The notes under the pieces were generated by a model that worked only from the letters and a program-made list of their open reading frames with translations, made no database searches and was not told where the DNA came from. A stretch of 64,000 nt of DNA from a bacterium (GTDB taxonomy: Bacteria > Planctomycetota > Planctomycetia > Planctomycetales > Planctomycetaceae), in assembly GCA_016125225.1 (NCBI GenBank), contig WGME01000017.1, positions 62,001-126,000 of the forward strand, written 5' to 3'. This document shows, one piece after another, positions 1-9,448 of the stretch; within the stretch, counting starts at the first letter, position 1, and every line of letters begins with the position of its first letter. The translations under genes and the position numbers were made by a program.

Positions 1-383
1 TGACTCCCCACGCGCGGCGGAGCCTGTATTTCACGGTCAAACGGAGCCAGCTTGTGCCGATGCTTACGGTCTTCGACGCTCCCGATGGGACCGTGGGAGT
101 CGCCGAGCGGCCTCAAACCATTGTGGCACCGCAGGCACTGTGGTTTTTGAATGATCCCGTCGTCCGCAACGCAGCCAGGCAGCTATCGGACCAGATCAAG
201 TCGCTCAGCTCCAATCCTACGGATCAGGTGCGGCTGGTCTACCAACACATTCTGCAACGCCAGCCGCAAGGACCCGAGAGCGAACTCGCGGTACGTTTTC
301 TCGCTGAGTCTCCCGCAGAAACAGGACTCCGCGATCTTTGCCACACATTGTACTGCCTGCCAGAATTTCAACTTTGGCCATGA
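1..383 (+). CDS. DUF1553 (PSD1) domain protein, C-terminal end only
   Basis: The reading frame is open from the left edge (codons in phase with position 3) to the stop at 383, so only the last roughly 127 residues are visible. They read as the end of a planctomycete DUF1553/PSD1 protein: a TFDAPD-like segment, PQALWFLND, an alpha-helical stretch, and a final LPEFQL. These large secreted proteins usually also carry a DUF1549 domain and a cytochrome c-like domain, and often sit next to DUF1501 proteins; their biochemical role is not established. No start codon is proposed because the gene begins outside the window. The next gene faces it tail to tail, 15 bases away, with no clear terminator between them. 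Confidence 0.85.
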   Translation, partial: TPHARRSLYFTVKRSQLVPMLTVFDAPDGTVGVAERPQTIVAPQALWFLNDPVVRNAARQLSDQIKSLSSNPTDQVRLVYQHILQRQPQGPESELAVRFLAESPAETGLRDLCHTLYCLPEFQLWP

Positions 384-398
384 CCATTCTTGCGATGG

Positions 399-3300
399 CT
401 AGACACAGGCATGGGTTGTGCCTTCTCGTGCAAACCAGTCCTGAAAGTGTTGTACGGCATCTTGCAGTCCGGCAATATCGCTGTCGATGCCGTCGAGATT
501 GCCTGTCTGCCCGCGCCATTCGATGCGAGCCGCCAGCCGGGTGATGCTAACGGCTGCGACTGTGGCTGCCGCCCCCTTAAGGGAATGCGCTGCTGCCGCC
601 AGGCGTTGGGGTTGGCCACCCAACCCGAGCAGTTCAATTTCGCGCAGATGATCGCTCAATCTGTTGGAGAATTTTTGCAGAATCCGGGCCTGCAATTCCT
701 GGCTGTGTCCGCAGCGTTCCCGCAAATTGGCATGATCAATCGGCGAATCATGTCGTTCGATGGCGGTTACTGGCCGAGTCATCGGAGAGGGTTGAGGTGC
801 ATCGGTCAGGTAGCGTCGCAGCAGGGTGATCAGTTCCGATCGATGAATGGGCTTGGAAAGGAATTCGTTCATGCCCGTGCTCAGACAGCGATCGCGATCA
901 CTGGCGGTGGCATTGGCGGTTAAGGCCACCACCGGGATCGGCGGTCGGCCCGAACGAGCCTCCCACTGCCGCAGTGCTCGCGTGAACTCCAGCCCGTCCA
1001 TTTCCGGCATCTGCAAGTCGGCGAGAACCAGTCCGTATTCGCGTGAGCGACAGGCCTCCAAAGCCTGGGCACCGTTATCGACAATCTCACAGAGATAACC
1101 CAAAGACCGGAGCAGCTCTTCAATCACCAGTTGATTCACTTCGTTGTCTTCGGCAACGAGAATCGGCAACGTCGAGCGTTCATTCGTGAAGGCCGATTCG
1201 ACAGACGCACTCGTGTCGATGGTCTGCTGATCGGACTGTTGTTTCATCATCTGCAAGAGCAGGTCCAGCAACCGAGAGCGGCGAATCGGCTTCGTCAACG
1301 ATGCCGTAATGCCCATGTTCTGCAAGTCTGCCTGGTCAAAGGTGTGATTCCACGACGAGAGCAACGCCACCTTGGTGTTGGCCAACTGGGGACGGCGGCG
1401 AATCTGCTGCGCCAACTCGCACCCATTCATCCCGGGCAATTGCTGATCCAGAAGCATCACTGCAAAGGGTCGTCCACCAGCGGCGGCTTCCGATGACAGA
1501 TTCAATGCCGATTCCGCATCGACAGACGTGGTGACATCGCAGCCGAAGTGACGCAGATGGTCACGCAGCACGAGGCGATTGGCTTCCACATCGTCGACAA
1601 CCAGCACGCGCATCGCCTGCAAGGCATCAACTGCCGGGTTTTCCGGAACACGATTCGAGGTTGGCAAGGGAATTTCGAACCAGAAAGTGGTCCCTACGCC
1701 GGGTTCACTATCAACACCGATCTGGCCTTTCATGGCTTCCACCAGTTGCTTACAGATTAGGAGACCCAGGCCAGTGCCACCATGCTTGCGGGTGACGGAA
1801 GCATCGACCTGCGAGAACGCCTGGAACAATCGCGACAAGCGTTCCGCAGGAATTCCAGGGCCCGTATCCGACACTGAGATGCGCATCCGTGGATCGTCGT
1901 TAAGGATCGAGACCGGAGCGATCTCAATCCGGATCGAGCCATGCTCGGTGAATTTCAAAGCGTTGCCCACCAGGTTCACAAGGATCTGGCGGAGACGTTC
2001 GGGATCACCCTGCACGAGGCAAGGCGTACATTCCAGAATTCTGGCTGATAGCGCGACACGCTTAGATTCCGCCCGATGCGAGAACATGTCGGTCACATCG
2101 TCGAGCAATTCCTGTAGATCGAAATCGAGATTTTCAAGTTCCAGTTTGCCCGCCTCAATTTTCGAGAGGTCGAGGACGTCATTGATCACACTCAACAATG
2201 CCGTGGCCGAGGATTGCCCGATTTCGACGTAATGCCGCTGTTGACCGGTTAGCGAGGTCGTTGATAGCAGTTCGAGCATGCCGATGACACCATTCAGTGG
2301 TGTCCGGATTTCATGACTCATGCGGGCCAGGAATTCTGACTTCGCAGAACTGGCCAGTTCCGCGCGTTCTTTCTCGCGGCGGAGTTCTTCATTCTGCTTA
2401 CGGTCGGTAATTTCCTCGACTGTGCCTTCAAAGCGGATCACGCGGCCCTGTTCATCGCGAACCGTGGTAGCGGTCTCTGAAATCCAAATGACCTGGCCAT
2501 CGCGACGGTAAATCTGCGATTCAAAGCCGCTGATATAGTCGTCGCGTTCGAGGGTTTCGATAAACTGACGACGACGGTCACCATCCACATACACCTGGTT
2601 AGCAATATCACCGCATTGCTCGATCAACTCTTCCGGCGAGTTATACCCATACATACGGATCAATGCCGGGTTGGCACTGAGATACCGGCCTTCCGGTGTC
2701 GATTGGTAAATTCCTTCCACAGCATTTTCAAAGATTCCCCGGTATTTCTGCTCGGTTTCCTGGGCCTGATGCAGCGCGGCTTGCCGAGACGAAATCTCTT
2801 GAGCTACGCGGGACAGAACTCGATTGTATCCCAAGGCAATTTCACCAACTTCGGTATGCGGTTCCACCGTCACCAGACGGGTGAAATCTCCCTGAGACTC
2901 GTGCTGTCCCATTTCTTTCAGCAAGTCGAACAAGTCGGTTGTGGCGCCATGTTCGGAATAATTCAGGCCCATCACTTCATCATTGGCCGACACTCTCAGG
3001 GAACTGACTCGGTTCAGCACCCAGCACAAAGGCCACCCGACACCGAAGCCCCAGAGAAACGCAGCGCTAACCCCCAAGGCCTGCACACTGATTTGCTCAA
3101 AGTAAGTCATTCCCTCGGGCAGGAGTTCGACAGGGATGAGCAGGCCCGTTGCCAAGGTTCCCCAGGCCCCCGCAAACCCATGCACGGGAATCGCCCCGAC
3201 CGCATCGTCAATCTTCCAATGTTCCAGCAGTTGGCTGCCATAGACCACCACCACGGCTGACATCATTCCGACCATAACCGATGCCAAGGGGGACAGAATG

Positions 3301-4130
3301 TGACAACCGGCAGTGATGCCCACCAAGCCGCCCAGCACACCATTAATCATCAGTTCGACATTGGGACGACCGGTCCGGCAGCAACCCAGTGTGACCGCGG
3401 TCAACGCCGCCGCCGCTGCTGCCAGAGTCGTGTTGACAATCGCTTTCACCGCGATGGCATCAGGGGCCAACGCACTGCCGCCATTGAATCCGAACCAGCC
3501 GAACCACAGCAGAAATGCTCCGAGCATGGCCATGGGTAAATGGTGAGCTCGAATGGGACGATCAGGATCATCAAAGCGACCAAGACGCGGACCGATGATC
3601 AGAATCGCCGCGAGTGAAAACCAGGCACCAATCGAATGCACCACGCTGGAACCAGCGAAATCAATGAAGCCAAGGGCTTTCAACCACCCGTCACCTTCGA
3701 TGCCGCCCCAAGCCCAATGGCCATAGACGGGATAGATCACGCCGGAAACCAGGGCACTTAACAGCAGATAGCTGCTGAACCGCACACGTTCCGCCACGGC
3801 ACCCGAAACAATCGTGGTCGATGTTCCGCAGAACACCAGTTGAAAGACGAAAAACGCCGCGAAGTGTGCCGAGTTTAAGGAGGGCACGAGAAACTCTGTG
3901 GTTCCTATGAGCCCATGCCACGAGTTGCCAAACATAAAGGCAAACCCGGCCACCCAGAACAACAGGGTCGCAACACAAAAATCGACGAGATTCTTCGTGG
4001 CGACATTAATGCTGTTTTTGGCACGAACCAGCCCTGTCTCCAGAAGACAGAAACCAGCCTGCATCATAAAGACAAGGGCCGATGTCACCAGCACCCAGGT
4101 GACGTCGAGGCTTTCGATCACTGGTAGCAT
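399..4130 (-). CDS. Ammonium transporter fused to hybrid sensor histidine kinase (Amt-PAS-HisKA-HATPase-REC-REC-HPt)
   Basis: A 1243-residue membrane sensor. Residues 1-380 are an Amt/Mep/Rh channel. Against E. coli AmtB the pore residues are kept: Phe-gate F100 and F215, D157, and the twin histidines H165 and H317. Residues 390-450 form a HAMP-like or coiled linker, followed by PAS (about 462-575), HisKA with SHEIRTP (phospho-acceptor H606), HATPase (N723 region; DTGPG; GGTGLGL), REC1 (D895, K947), REC2 (D1038, K1093) and an HPt domain (AHSLKG, H1182). Every phosphorelay residue is present, so a full His-Asp-His relay is possible. Amt-histidine kinase fusions are known (for example Ks-Amt5 of Kuenenia), where the Amt part acts as sensor. 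No dedicated response regulator or PII gene is nearby, so the output partner is unknown. Confidence 0.93.
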   Translation of the reverse strand: MLPVIESLDVTWVLVTSALVFMMQAGFCLLETGLVRAKNSINVATKNLVDFCVATLLFWVAGFAFMFGNSWHGLIGTTEFLVPSLNSAHFAAFFVFQLVFCGTSTTIVSGAVAERVRFSSYLLLSALVSGVIYPVYGHWAWGGIEGDGWLKALGFIDFAGSSVVHSIGAWFSLAAILIIGPRLGRFDDPDRPIRAHHLPMAMLGAFLLWFGWFGFNGGSALAPDAIAVKAIVNTTLAAAAAALTAVTLGCCRTGRPNVELMINGVLGGLVGITAGCHILSPLASVMVGMMSAVVVVYGSQLLEHWKIDDAVGAIPVHGFAGAWGTLATGLLIPVELLPEGMTYFEQISVQALGVSAAFLWGFGVGWPLCWVLNRVSSLRVSANDEVMGLNYSEHGATTDLFDLLKEMGQHESQGDFTRLVTVEPHTEVGEIALGYNRVLSRVAQEISSRQAALHQAQETEQKYRGIFENAVEGIYQSTPEGRYLSANPALIRMYGYNSPEELIEQCGDIANQVYVDGDRRRQFIETLERDDYISGFESQIYRRDGQVIWISETATTVRDEQGRVIRFEGTVEEITDRKQNEELRREKERAELASSAKSEFLARMSHEIRTPLNGVIGMLELLSTTSLTGQQRHYVEIGQSSATALLSVINDVLDLSKIEAGKLELENLDFDLQELLDDVTDMFSHRAESKRVALSARILECTPCLVQGDPERLRQILVNLVGNALKFTEHGSIRIEIAPVSILNDDPRMRISVSDTGPGIPAERLSRLFQAFSQVDASVTRKHGGTGLGLLICKQLVEAMKGQIGVDSEPGVGTTFWFEIPLPTSNRVPENPAVDALQAMRVLVVDDVEANRLVLRDHLRHFGCDVTTSVDAESALNLSSEAAAGGRPFAVMLLDQQLPGMNGCELAQQIRRRPQLANTKVALLSSWNHTFDQADLQNMGITASLTKPIRRSRLLDLLLQMMKQQSDQQTIDTSASVESAFTNERSTLPILVAEDNEVNQLVIEELLRSLGYLCEIVDNGAQALEACRSREYGLVLADLQMPEMDGLEFTRALRQWEARSGRPPIPVVALTANATASDRDRCLSTGMNEFLSKPIHRSELITLLRRYLTDAPQPSPMTRPVTAIERHDSPIDHANLRERCGHSQELQARILQKFSNRLSDHLREIELLGLGGQPQRLAAAAHSLKGAAATVAAVSITRLAARIEWRGQTGNLDGIDSDIAGLQDAVQHFQDWFAREGTTHACV

Positions 4131-4233
4131 GAAAAACGTTCCGGTCAGAGAACTCTCAGCGAGCGCGTTACCGGAAACTTAGGACAAGGCAAATCGTCTG
4201 TGAGGCTTTTTGCCCACTGAACACAGGGCAACA

Positions 4234-4251
4234 TGGTGATTTTTGTCACCA
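4234..4251. promoter_or_regulatory. Candidate dyad operator upstream of the Amt-kinase gene
   Basis: TGGTGA and TCACCA form a 6-bp inverted repeat with a 6-base A/T spacer, about 105 bases upstream of the Amt-kinase start and inside the 279-bp gap that must hold its promoter. No sigma54 pair (GG-N10-GC) was found nearby. The role as an operator is inference from symmetry and position alone. Confidence 0.25.
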
Positions 4252-4409
4252 AAGTGAGCCGGAATCGATTGTCGGGGATGTAGCGATCAATCCAAGTCGT
4301 CGGTTTCTGGGAACATTGCCGTCTAAGATCTCACGATAGGCATCCGCGCAGCAGAGATCCGGAGCCAAGACGGCTCATAATTGGTCGGGGATTTCTCAAC
4401 CGGGGAAGG

Positions 4410-5516
4410 CTACAGCAACGTCAACGGATTCTCACGCACTTCCAACGGCAGGTCGACCGAGCGGCCTTGCCGTTGGGATTCGAAGACCGCTGCAATCATT
4501 TCCACGATCGCCCGGGAATCCCGTGCCGAGCACTTTGTTGGCCGCTGTGTTTCAATGGCCTGAATCAGATCGGTCATGGCGGCGATATGGCCACCTTCGT
4601 AAGTCCCATCGGTCCGGGGTTCCGGCTTGCCGATCCCCGCGGACGTGACCCGTTCCCACGGCTTCTGTGTCCGTCCTGGGGACCAACTGCTGTCGCGGAG
4701 GATGTACGCCGGCACCAGATAACCGCTTTCCATCTCGATCATGCCCTTTGATCCGAAGACCTGAATGGCAAAGCGTGTAGGGTTGCCTCCCATATTGCGG
4801 CGAGAGGCAAAATACCCCGAACGTCCGCCAGGGAACGTATAACGGGCCTGCACATTGTCTCCCGCCAACGGGCCGATGCCCTCAGCCCCCGCAGCCACAT
4901 GCGACGCGTTTAAGGGTTCATCATTCTGAGTCACCGTGGCCATGCACGAAATCGGGTCGCCACCGGCAAGCGATCGCATCAATCCGAAAATGTGAGAACC
5001 CAGCACCCACAGATCTTCTCCCCCACCGCGACGGTCTTCTTTACCCCGACCACGAAGTTCGAGAACATCACCGATGGCTCCTTCACGAATCAGTGACTGC
5101 ACGGTCGAGAGGACTGGCGAATACTGGCTGATGTGCGCGATCCCCAGGTGCAGGTGCCGCATTTCCATTTGATGAATGACTGCATCACATTCCGCGAGTG
5201 TGCGACAGAACGGCTTTTCCATGTAGACATGGCAGCCAGCATCTGCCGCTGCGAGCAGCATTTCTGCATGTTGATCGATCCAGCGGGGACAGATGACTGC
5301 AATATCGAGCTGCTCTTTGGCCAGCATTTCGTGATAGTCGGCATAACCACGCGGCGCGTTGGTTCGCTTTTGCGAGGCGGCCCGACCCGCTTCGTGATCA
5401 TCGGCCACGGCCACCACTTCGCAGCCGGGGACTTTGCTCGCCGCGGTGTCGACACCATGGCCATAGTCCCCTTTGCCCGTTCGACCAATAATGCCCACGC
5501 GATAGGTTTTGGCCAT
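4410..5516 (-). CDS. Gfo/Idh/MocA family oxidoreductase
   Basis: A 368-residue NAD(P)-dependent dehydrogenase of the Gfo/Idh/MocA type. The N-terminal Rossmann fold starts with VGIIGRTGKGDYGHG, a looser version of the usual GxGxxG loop. The family EKP motif is at residues 100-102 (YMEKPF) and supplies the conserved lysine near the nicotinamide. The C-terminal alpha/beta domain (about 130-368) binds the substrate. No signal peptide is present, so the enzyme should be cytoplasmic. Planctomycetes carry many such paralogues, many of them secreted. The substrate (probably a sugar or cyclitol) cannot be read from sequence, and no sugar-catabolic neighbour helps. A GCGGAACG/CGTTCCGC hairpin (5544-5570) lies between it and the upstream kinase gene. 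Confidence 0.9.
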   Translation of the reverse strand: MAKTYRVGIIGRTGKGDYGHGVDTAASKVPGCEVVAVADDHEAGRAASQKRTNAPRGYADYHEMLAKEQLDIAVICPRWIDQHAEMLLAAADAGCHVYMEKPFCRTLAECDAVIHQMEMRHLHLGIAHISQYSPVLSTVQSLIREGAIGDVLELRGRGKEDRRGGGEDLWVLGSHIFGLMRSLAGGDPISCMATVTQNDEPLNASHVAAGAEGIGPLAGDNVQARYTFPGGRSGYFASRRNMGGNPTRFAIQVFGSKGMIEMESGYLVPAYILRDSSWSPGRTQKPWERVTSAGIGKPEPRTDGTYEGGHIAAMTDLIQAIETQRPTKCSARDSRAIVEMIAAVFESQRQGRSVDLPLEVRENPLTLL

Positions 5517-5588
5517 GTGTCACCTCACCAGGGGTTATTCTGTGCGGAACGACTTTGTTTGACGTTCCGCGAGTGTAACAAACCGTGG

Positions 5589-7157
5589 CTAGTGCGCCTC
5601 ATCCGTGGCCGTGTTATCGGACCTCCCAAGCACGTGGGCCAACTTCAAGACTTGATCACGTTGTTCGGCGGTGAGATGCATCCAGACTTCGAAAAGCTCG
5701 CCCCATTGGCGACGGTCAACCGACTCGTGAGTAGCCCCTTCGTTCAAATACTCCATCAGACTGACTTCAATCGTTTGGCCACTTCGTTGCGTCCCGCTGC
5801 GCGTAGGGCCTGCTGCGGGTTCGGCTTCAGCCAGGACAACCGGGGCTTGAGGAACCGTCTCCGATGTTGGGCGTTTCCGTGAGACGAGCTTCGCCAGGCG
5901 GCGATGAGCCCCTGCGGCACGGATCGCGAGGACGGCTCGCCAGTCGAACTCGACTGGATGAAGTTGCGACCACGGTTCCAATGCCATTGCGAGTTCGTCG
6001 CCGCTGGCAAACCGATCATCTCGAGATTTGGCCAGCAACCGCAGCACAATCGCTGACACTTCGTCGGGAATCTGTGGAACGGTTTCTTGCGGATTCACGG
6101 GAGCTTGATGGCGATGGGCACGAATCTTGTCACGGACATCGGCCTGGGTGAACACCACGTGGCCGGTCAACGCGTAATACAGCGTACAGCCCAGACTGTA
6201 GAGATCGGAGCGGGGATCGACATCACTGCTCAATCGCGACTGCTCTGGGGAAATATAGTCTGCGGTCCCGAGAATCTGGTTCTGGTACAGCTTGGATAAT
6301 CGCTCCTGCTCGGGATCTCCCGCCAGCATCGACAAGCCGAAGTCAATCAGCTTGGCTTGTCCGGAACGCAGGCAAAGCACATTTGCCGGTTTGACATCGC
6401 GATGGATGATTCCCTGCGCATGCACATGTGAGAGCCCCAGGGCCAGTTGACGTGCCAGACTGCAGGCCTGCTTCCACGGCAAAGGCCCCTGACCTTCGAC
6501 CAGTTCCTGCAGCGTAATCGCTTCCAGATATTCGAGAACAAGAAAATACAGGCTTTCGAGTTGAACAATGCGGTAGATCCGCACGAGATTCGGGTGATTC
6601 AATCGTAGACTGGCACGAGCTTCGATACCGAAATGGGTGAGCATCCGCGGCGAATGGCGACTGGGCAGAACTTTCAAGGCCACTCGTTCACGTGAGAAGG
6701 AATCGCGGGCTCCGTAAATCCAGCACATGCCACCCGAGCCGAGAACCTCGGTGACATGGTATTTGTCCATATAGAAGCCGCTGGTAATCTGGCCCGGCAG
6801 ATTCGTCTCGACACGCAGGCGATGCCGTCCCAATTGCAGCTCATCACCATCCGTCAGCACCGCCGTCCGCACGCGCTGCCCATTGATGAGCGTGCCGATG
6901 CGACTACCCAAGTCACGCAGCCGCAATTGGCCAGCATCCAGAGAGAGAATGCAATGCGCTGCCGCAATGTCATCAGACTTCAGGCGGACATCACATCCAC
7001 GGCCGGAACCGATCAGGGTGGTCTCACGGAGGATGTCACGTTCGACAGCCCGACCCGAGATATCGGTCATCATCAGGACGGCATAGACCGGAGCCGCCGC
7101 TGATTGAATGGCCGATTCTGTTTCTTGTGGTTCGGAACTGACGGTGTGAGCTTCCAC
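5589..7157 (-). CDS. FHA domain-containing serine/threonine protein kinase
   Basis: A 522-residue cytoplasmic kinase. An FHA domain occupies about residues 28-118 (LIGSGRGCDVRL, then LRDLGSRIGT and NGQRV), a phosphothreonine-binding module. The Hanks-type kinase domain spans about 130-400: glycine loop LGSGGM, catalytic K162, HRDVKPANV (H252-R253-D254), DFG at 272-274 and SPEQ as the APE-type motif. The C-terminal 120 residues are poorly conserved and no membrane segment is seen. An FHA domain before the kinase domain suggests recruitment to phosphorylated partners or to its own phosphosites. Substrates are unknown. The gene runs divergently from the 7482 gene across a 324-base gap. Confidence 0.93.
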   Translation of the reverse strand: MEAHTVSSEPQETESAIQSAAAPVYAVLMMTDISGRAVERDILRETTLIGSGRGCDVRLKSDDIAAAHCILSLDAGQLRLRDLGSRIGTLINGQRVRTAVLTDGDELQLGRHRLRVETNLPGQITSGFYMDKYHVTEVLGSGGMCWIYGARDSFSRERVALKVLPSRHSPRMLTHFGIEARASLRLNHPNLVRIYRIVQLESLYFLVLEYLEAITLQELVEGQGPLPWKQACSLARQLALGLSHVHAQGIIHRDVKPANVLCLRSGQAKLIDFGLSMLAGDPEQERLSKLYQNQILGTADYISPEQSRLSSDVDPRSDLYSLGCTLYYALTGHVVFTQADVRDKIRAHRHQAPVNPQETVPQIPDEVSAIVLRLLAKSRDDRFASGDELAMALEPWSQLHPVEFDWRAVLAIRAAGAHRRLAKLVSRKRPTSETVPQAPVVLAEAEPAAGPTRSGTQRSGQTIEVSLMEYLNEGATHESVDRRQWGELFEVWMHLTAEQRDQVLKLAHVLGRSDNTATDEAH

Positions 7158-7481
7158 AGTGTTGCGACATCAACAGAAGAGCGTGAGGGACAAATGAACT
7201 TCCGACAATTCTTCCGAGAAGCCGGACCGGCGCAAAGGGCCGCGTGGCTCTCTTAAGTATTCTTCATCGAGTCTGTTGTGGCCGTGTCGGCGAAACGGAC
7301 CGGAGAAAACGGTCTCTGGATGTGGCAAAAGGGCTGCGCCAAATCGCGTAAAAACCCCGTGAGCCTGCAAAAATGACAAATTCCGATTGCGGGAACTGCT
7401 CACTCTGCCTACACTTCCGCCAGAGGATTTCTCAGAGCCGGATGCTCTGACACGATGCCTGCCAGGGAAGGTTGGCTTGCG
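7158..7481. other. Divergent intergenic region
   Basis: This 324-base gap separates the FHA kinase (reading left) from the small membrane protein (reading right) and must hold both promoters. No convincing -35/-10 pair, RNA gene or conserved small frame was recognised. An alternative upstream ATG for the right-hand gene lies at 7455. Confidence 0.5.
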
Positions 7482-8117
7482 ATGCGTTCGACAGCCCATA
7501 GTTCCGTAGCCAGCTTGCTGTTGCTGCTACCTATTCTCGCGATCCCGCTGTTTGCCATCTTCGGGATCCCCGATTTCGTACCGGTGGTCGACTCCGCATT
7601 CGATGATGTCGCGACGATCGATCCCGCGACCACCGAAGACGCCCCAAAATTTGCGTCTCTCGACGAATGGCAGAAAGATACCCTGCCGCCTCAACCGCTG
7701 TTGGGCGAATCATCCATTGATGGGACTTCAGGCCAGATGCGTGTGCCCGGCTTCGAGCAGAAGCGGTCACAGCGATTCGGTAACGATTCCGGTTCTTCGC
7801 CTGCCGTCATCACGCCCGTCGTCTGGCAGGAAGAGGGGGCATCTGCTGTCGCGGTGGCTGGACACCGGACCCCGGAACCGCCAACGGGGGCGTCAGGCCT
7901 GACGTGGAAGTCGGCAGTTCAACGACTCCAGCAAATGGAGATTCGCAGTTATCGTTTAGAACCGGGTAAAGACGCGGGGCAGTTTACCTTCATCTGCTCC
8001 TACACTCCGCAGCACAACCCCAGCGTGTCCTATCGGTTTGAAGCCGAAGCGGATGAGCCCTTGCGAGCGGTTGAAAAAGTGTTAGCTCAAATCGATCACT
8101 GGATGGCCGCACGATGA
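7482..8117 (+). CDS. Hypothetical membrane-anchored protein upstream of scpB
   Basis: A 211-residue protein that I do not assign to a family. The N-terminus ([20 protein letters not shown] and onward) is a signal anchor of about 20 hydrophobic residues; the rest (40-211) is hydrophilic and presumably periplasmic. The last 80 residues ([18 protein letters not shown], then a [11 protein letters not shown] helix) look like a small folded domain. A GGGAAGG stretch precedes ATG 7482 by about 10 bases; an in-frame ATG at 7455 would add nine residues. The stop overlaps the scpB start as ATGA, so the two are translationally coupled. Confidence 0.7.
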   Translation: MRSTAHSSVASLLLLLPILAIPLFAIFGIPDFVPVVDSAFDDVATIDPATTEDAPKFASLDEWQKDTLPPQPLLGESSIDGTSGQMRVPGFEQKRSQRFGNDSGSSPAVITPVVWQEEGASAVAVAGHRTPEPPTGASGLTWKSAVQRLQQMEIRSYRLEPGKDAGQFTFICSYTPQHNPSVSYRFEAEADEPLRAVEKVLAQIDHWMAAR

Positions 8118-8803
8118 AGTCTTCACAGGCTTCTGCCTGGAAATCGACTCCTGCAAACACTTCCGGATGGAACTGGTGGTTCCGCGTTCGGAGTCCCACC
8201 GCGACTCCTGATACCTTGTCCCTGCGTGCGGAAGAACGCCAGGGAATTCGATCGGTCAAGATGGCCCGTCTGGAAGCGGCCTTGCTGGTGGCAGATGGAC
8301 CGTTAACGCTCCGTCGGCTCACACAGGTGGCAACACTCGCTGAGACTCAGGAAGCGGCGCAACTGATCGAACAATTGAATGCCGCTTATGATGCCGAAGT
8401 AAGTCCATTCCGTATCGAACGCGTGGCCACGGGGTACCAACTCCTCACCCGCCACTCTTACGCACTTTGGTTAAGCCGCCTGCATCAACGCCAGGTTGAA
8501 CTGAAGCTCTCGGCCGCTGCCCTCGAAACATTGACCATTCTGGCTTATCGTCAGCCCTTGACCCGGGCCGATCTGGAGACGTTGCGCGGAGTGCAATGCA
8601 CCGATTTATTGAAGCTGCTGATGGATCGTGGACTTGTGCGAATTGCCGGCCAGGATGATTCGCTGGGCCGGCCGTATCTCTATGAGACAACGCGAAAATT
8701 TCTGGAAACATACGGATTACGCAGCCTCGATGACCTTCCATTTTCGCGAGAGTTGCGAATCCGGAAGGAGTCTACGGACACGGTTGAGGCGGATGCCGCA
8801 TAA
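8114..8803 (+). CDS. scpB: Segregation and condensation protein B
   Basis: ScpB is the winged-helix dimer partner that binds ScpA and the SMC ATPase in chromosome condensation. From about residue 50 the 229-residue protein follows the family: [19 protein letters not shown] (first winged helix), [35 protein letters not shown] (second winged helix), LRGVQ, and [15 protein letters not shown]. The first 49 residues (Trp-rich, low complexity) are extra; a start at ATG 8261 would remove them, but the ATGA overlap with the previous gene favours 8114. Neither scpA nor smc is in the window. Confidence 0.9.
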   Translation: MKSSQASAWKSTPANTSGWNWWFRVRSPTATPDTLSLRAEERQGIRSVKMARLEAALLVADGPLTLRRLTQVATLAETQEAAQLIEQLNAAYDAEVSPFRIERVATGYQLLTRHSYALWLSRLHQRQVELKLSAAALETLTILAYRQPLTRADLETLRGVQCTDLLKLLMDRGLVRIAGQDDSLGRPYLYETTRKFLETYGLRSLDDLPFSRELRIRKESTDTVEADAA

Positions 8804-9021
8804 TAGTTGGCCATTCGTAATTTCTTACGTGGAAATGACATAGCTGATTTCGCTGGCTGTTTGTTGGCCTCTCTTTCTTAGCCACCGTGGGTTTCTTCCC
8901 TCCCGGCACGATTTTTCTTGCATCTATGAATTTCACCGATTAGTATCTTGACAGTGGGGGGGATCATCTCCCCCGGAGTTCTTTCGCAGACTGGTGCCGG
9001 GCTCACGGTGGAGGAAGGATC

Positions 9022-9216
9022 GTGCAGACATTCATCGCCCTTGAAACAGACAACATGGCCACAGTGGATCCCGTTGAGGAGATGCGATTGAGGACGTGGG
9101 CGCGTCGCCATTACGCTCCCGCCGAAAATCGCGATACGGCATGGCACCCCATTGTCTTGGATGAGATGAGTCAGCGTGACGCCGAGTCAGGCAGTTTGCC
9201 TCGACGGCCGCGCTAA
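9022..9216 (+). CDS. Small conserved planctomycete protein of unknown function
   Basis: A 64-residue soluble protein. The core (DPVEEMRLRTWARRHY, then PAENRDTAWHPIVLDEMSQRD) resembles short hypothetical proteins I associate with planctomycetes, with a WARxxYxPAxxR...WHPIVLDEM signature. The GTG start at 9022 is preferred over ATG 9055 because GGAGGAAGG lies just upstream of the GTG, while the ATG has no ribosome site. It stands alone, with a hairpin terminator about 160 bases downstream. No function can be inferred. Confidence 0.6.
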   Translation: MQTFIALETDNMATVDPVEEMRLRTWARRHYAPAENRDTAWHPIVLDEMSQRDAESGSLPRRPR

Positions 9217-9374
9217 CCCAACTTAGTGCGCAGATCTTCTGGACGCAAACCGCATCGGGCGCGCAGCGGTAAGTTCTCGCCCTCGCTCTGCAGTGCGCTT
9301 CAGTGAAGATGTGCTCCGGCACATCACTGGTGGTTTGGGTCGTTCTGGGTCTCAGTGCGTCTTCGAACAGCAAA

Positions 9375-9424
9375 CAGGGCTGATGCCTCATCGATACTGA
9401 TGGACGCCAGCCCTGCTGTGTTTT
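9375..9424 (+). terminator. Probable terminator between convergent genes
   Basis: CAGGGCTG (9375-9382) and CAGCCCTG (9408-9415) pair perfectly around an internally structured loop (CATC/GATG), followed a few bases later by TTTTC. It sits between the 64-residue gene on the plus strand and the gene ending at 9449 on the minus strand, where a terminator is expected. The gap 9217-9374 holds a UCCG-loop hairpin (9308-9325) but no gene I can name. Confidence 0.55.
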
Positions 9425-9448
9425 CTATAATCTCTAGCAGCACGCAGC

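Noticed and set aside
4131-4409. A sigma54 promoter for the Amt-kinase gene
   Set aside because: No GG-N10-GC pair in the correct orientation.
7170-7499. A 109-codon minus-strand frame in the divergent gap
   Set aside because: No domain, no ribosome site, and it overlaps the start of the 7482 gene.
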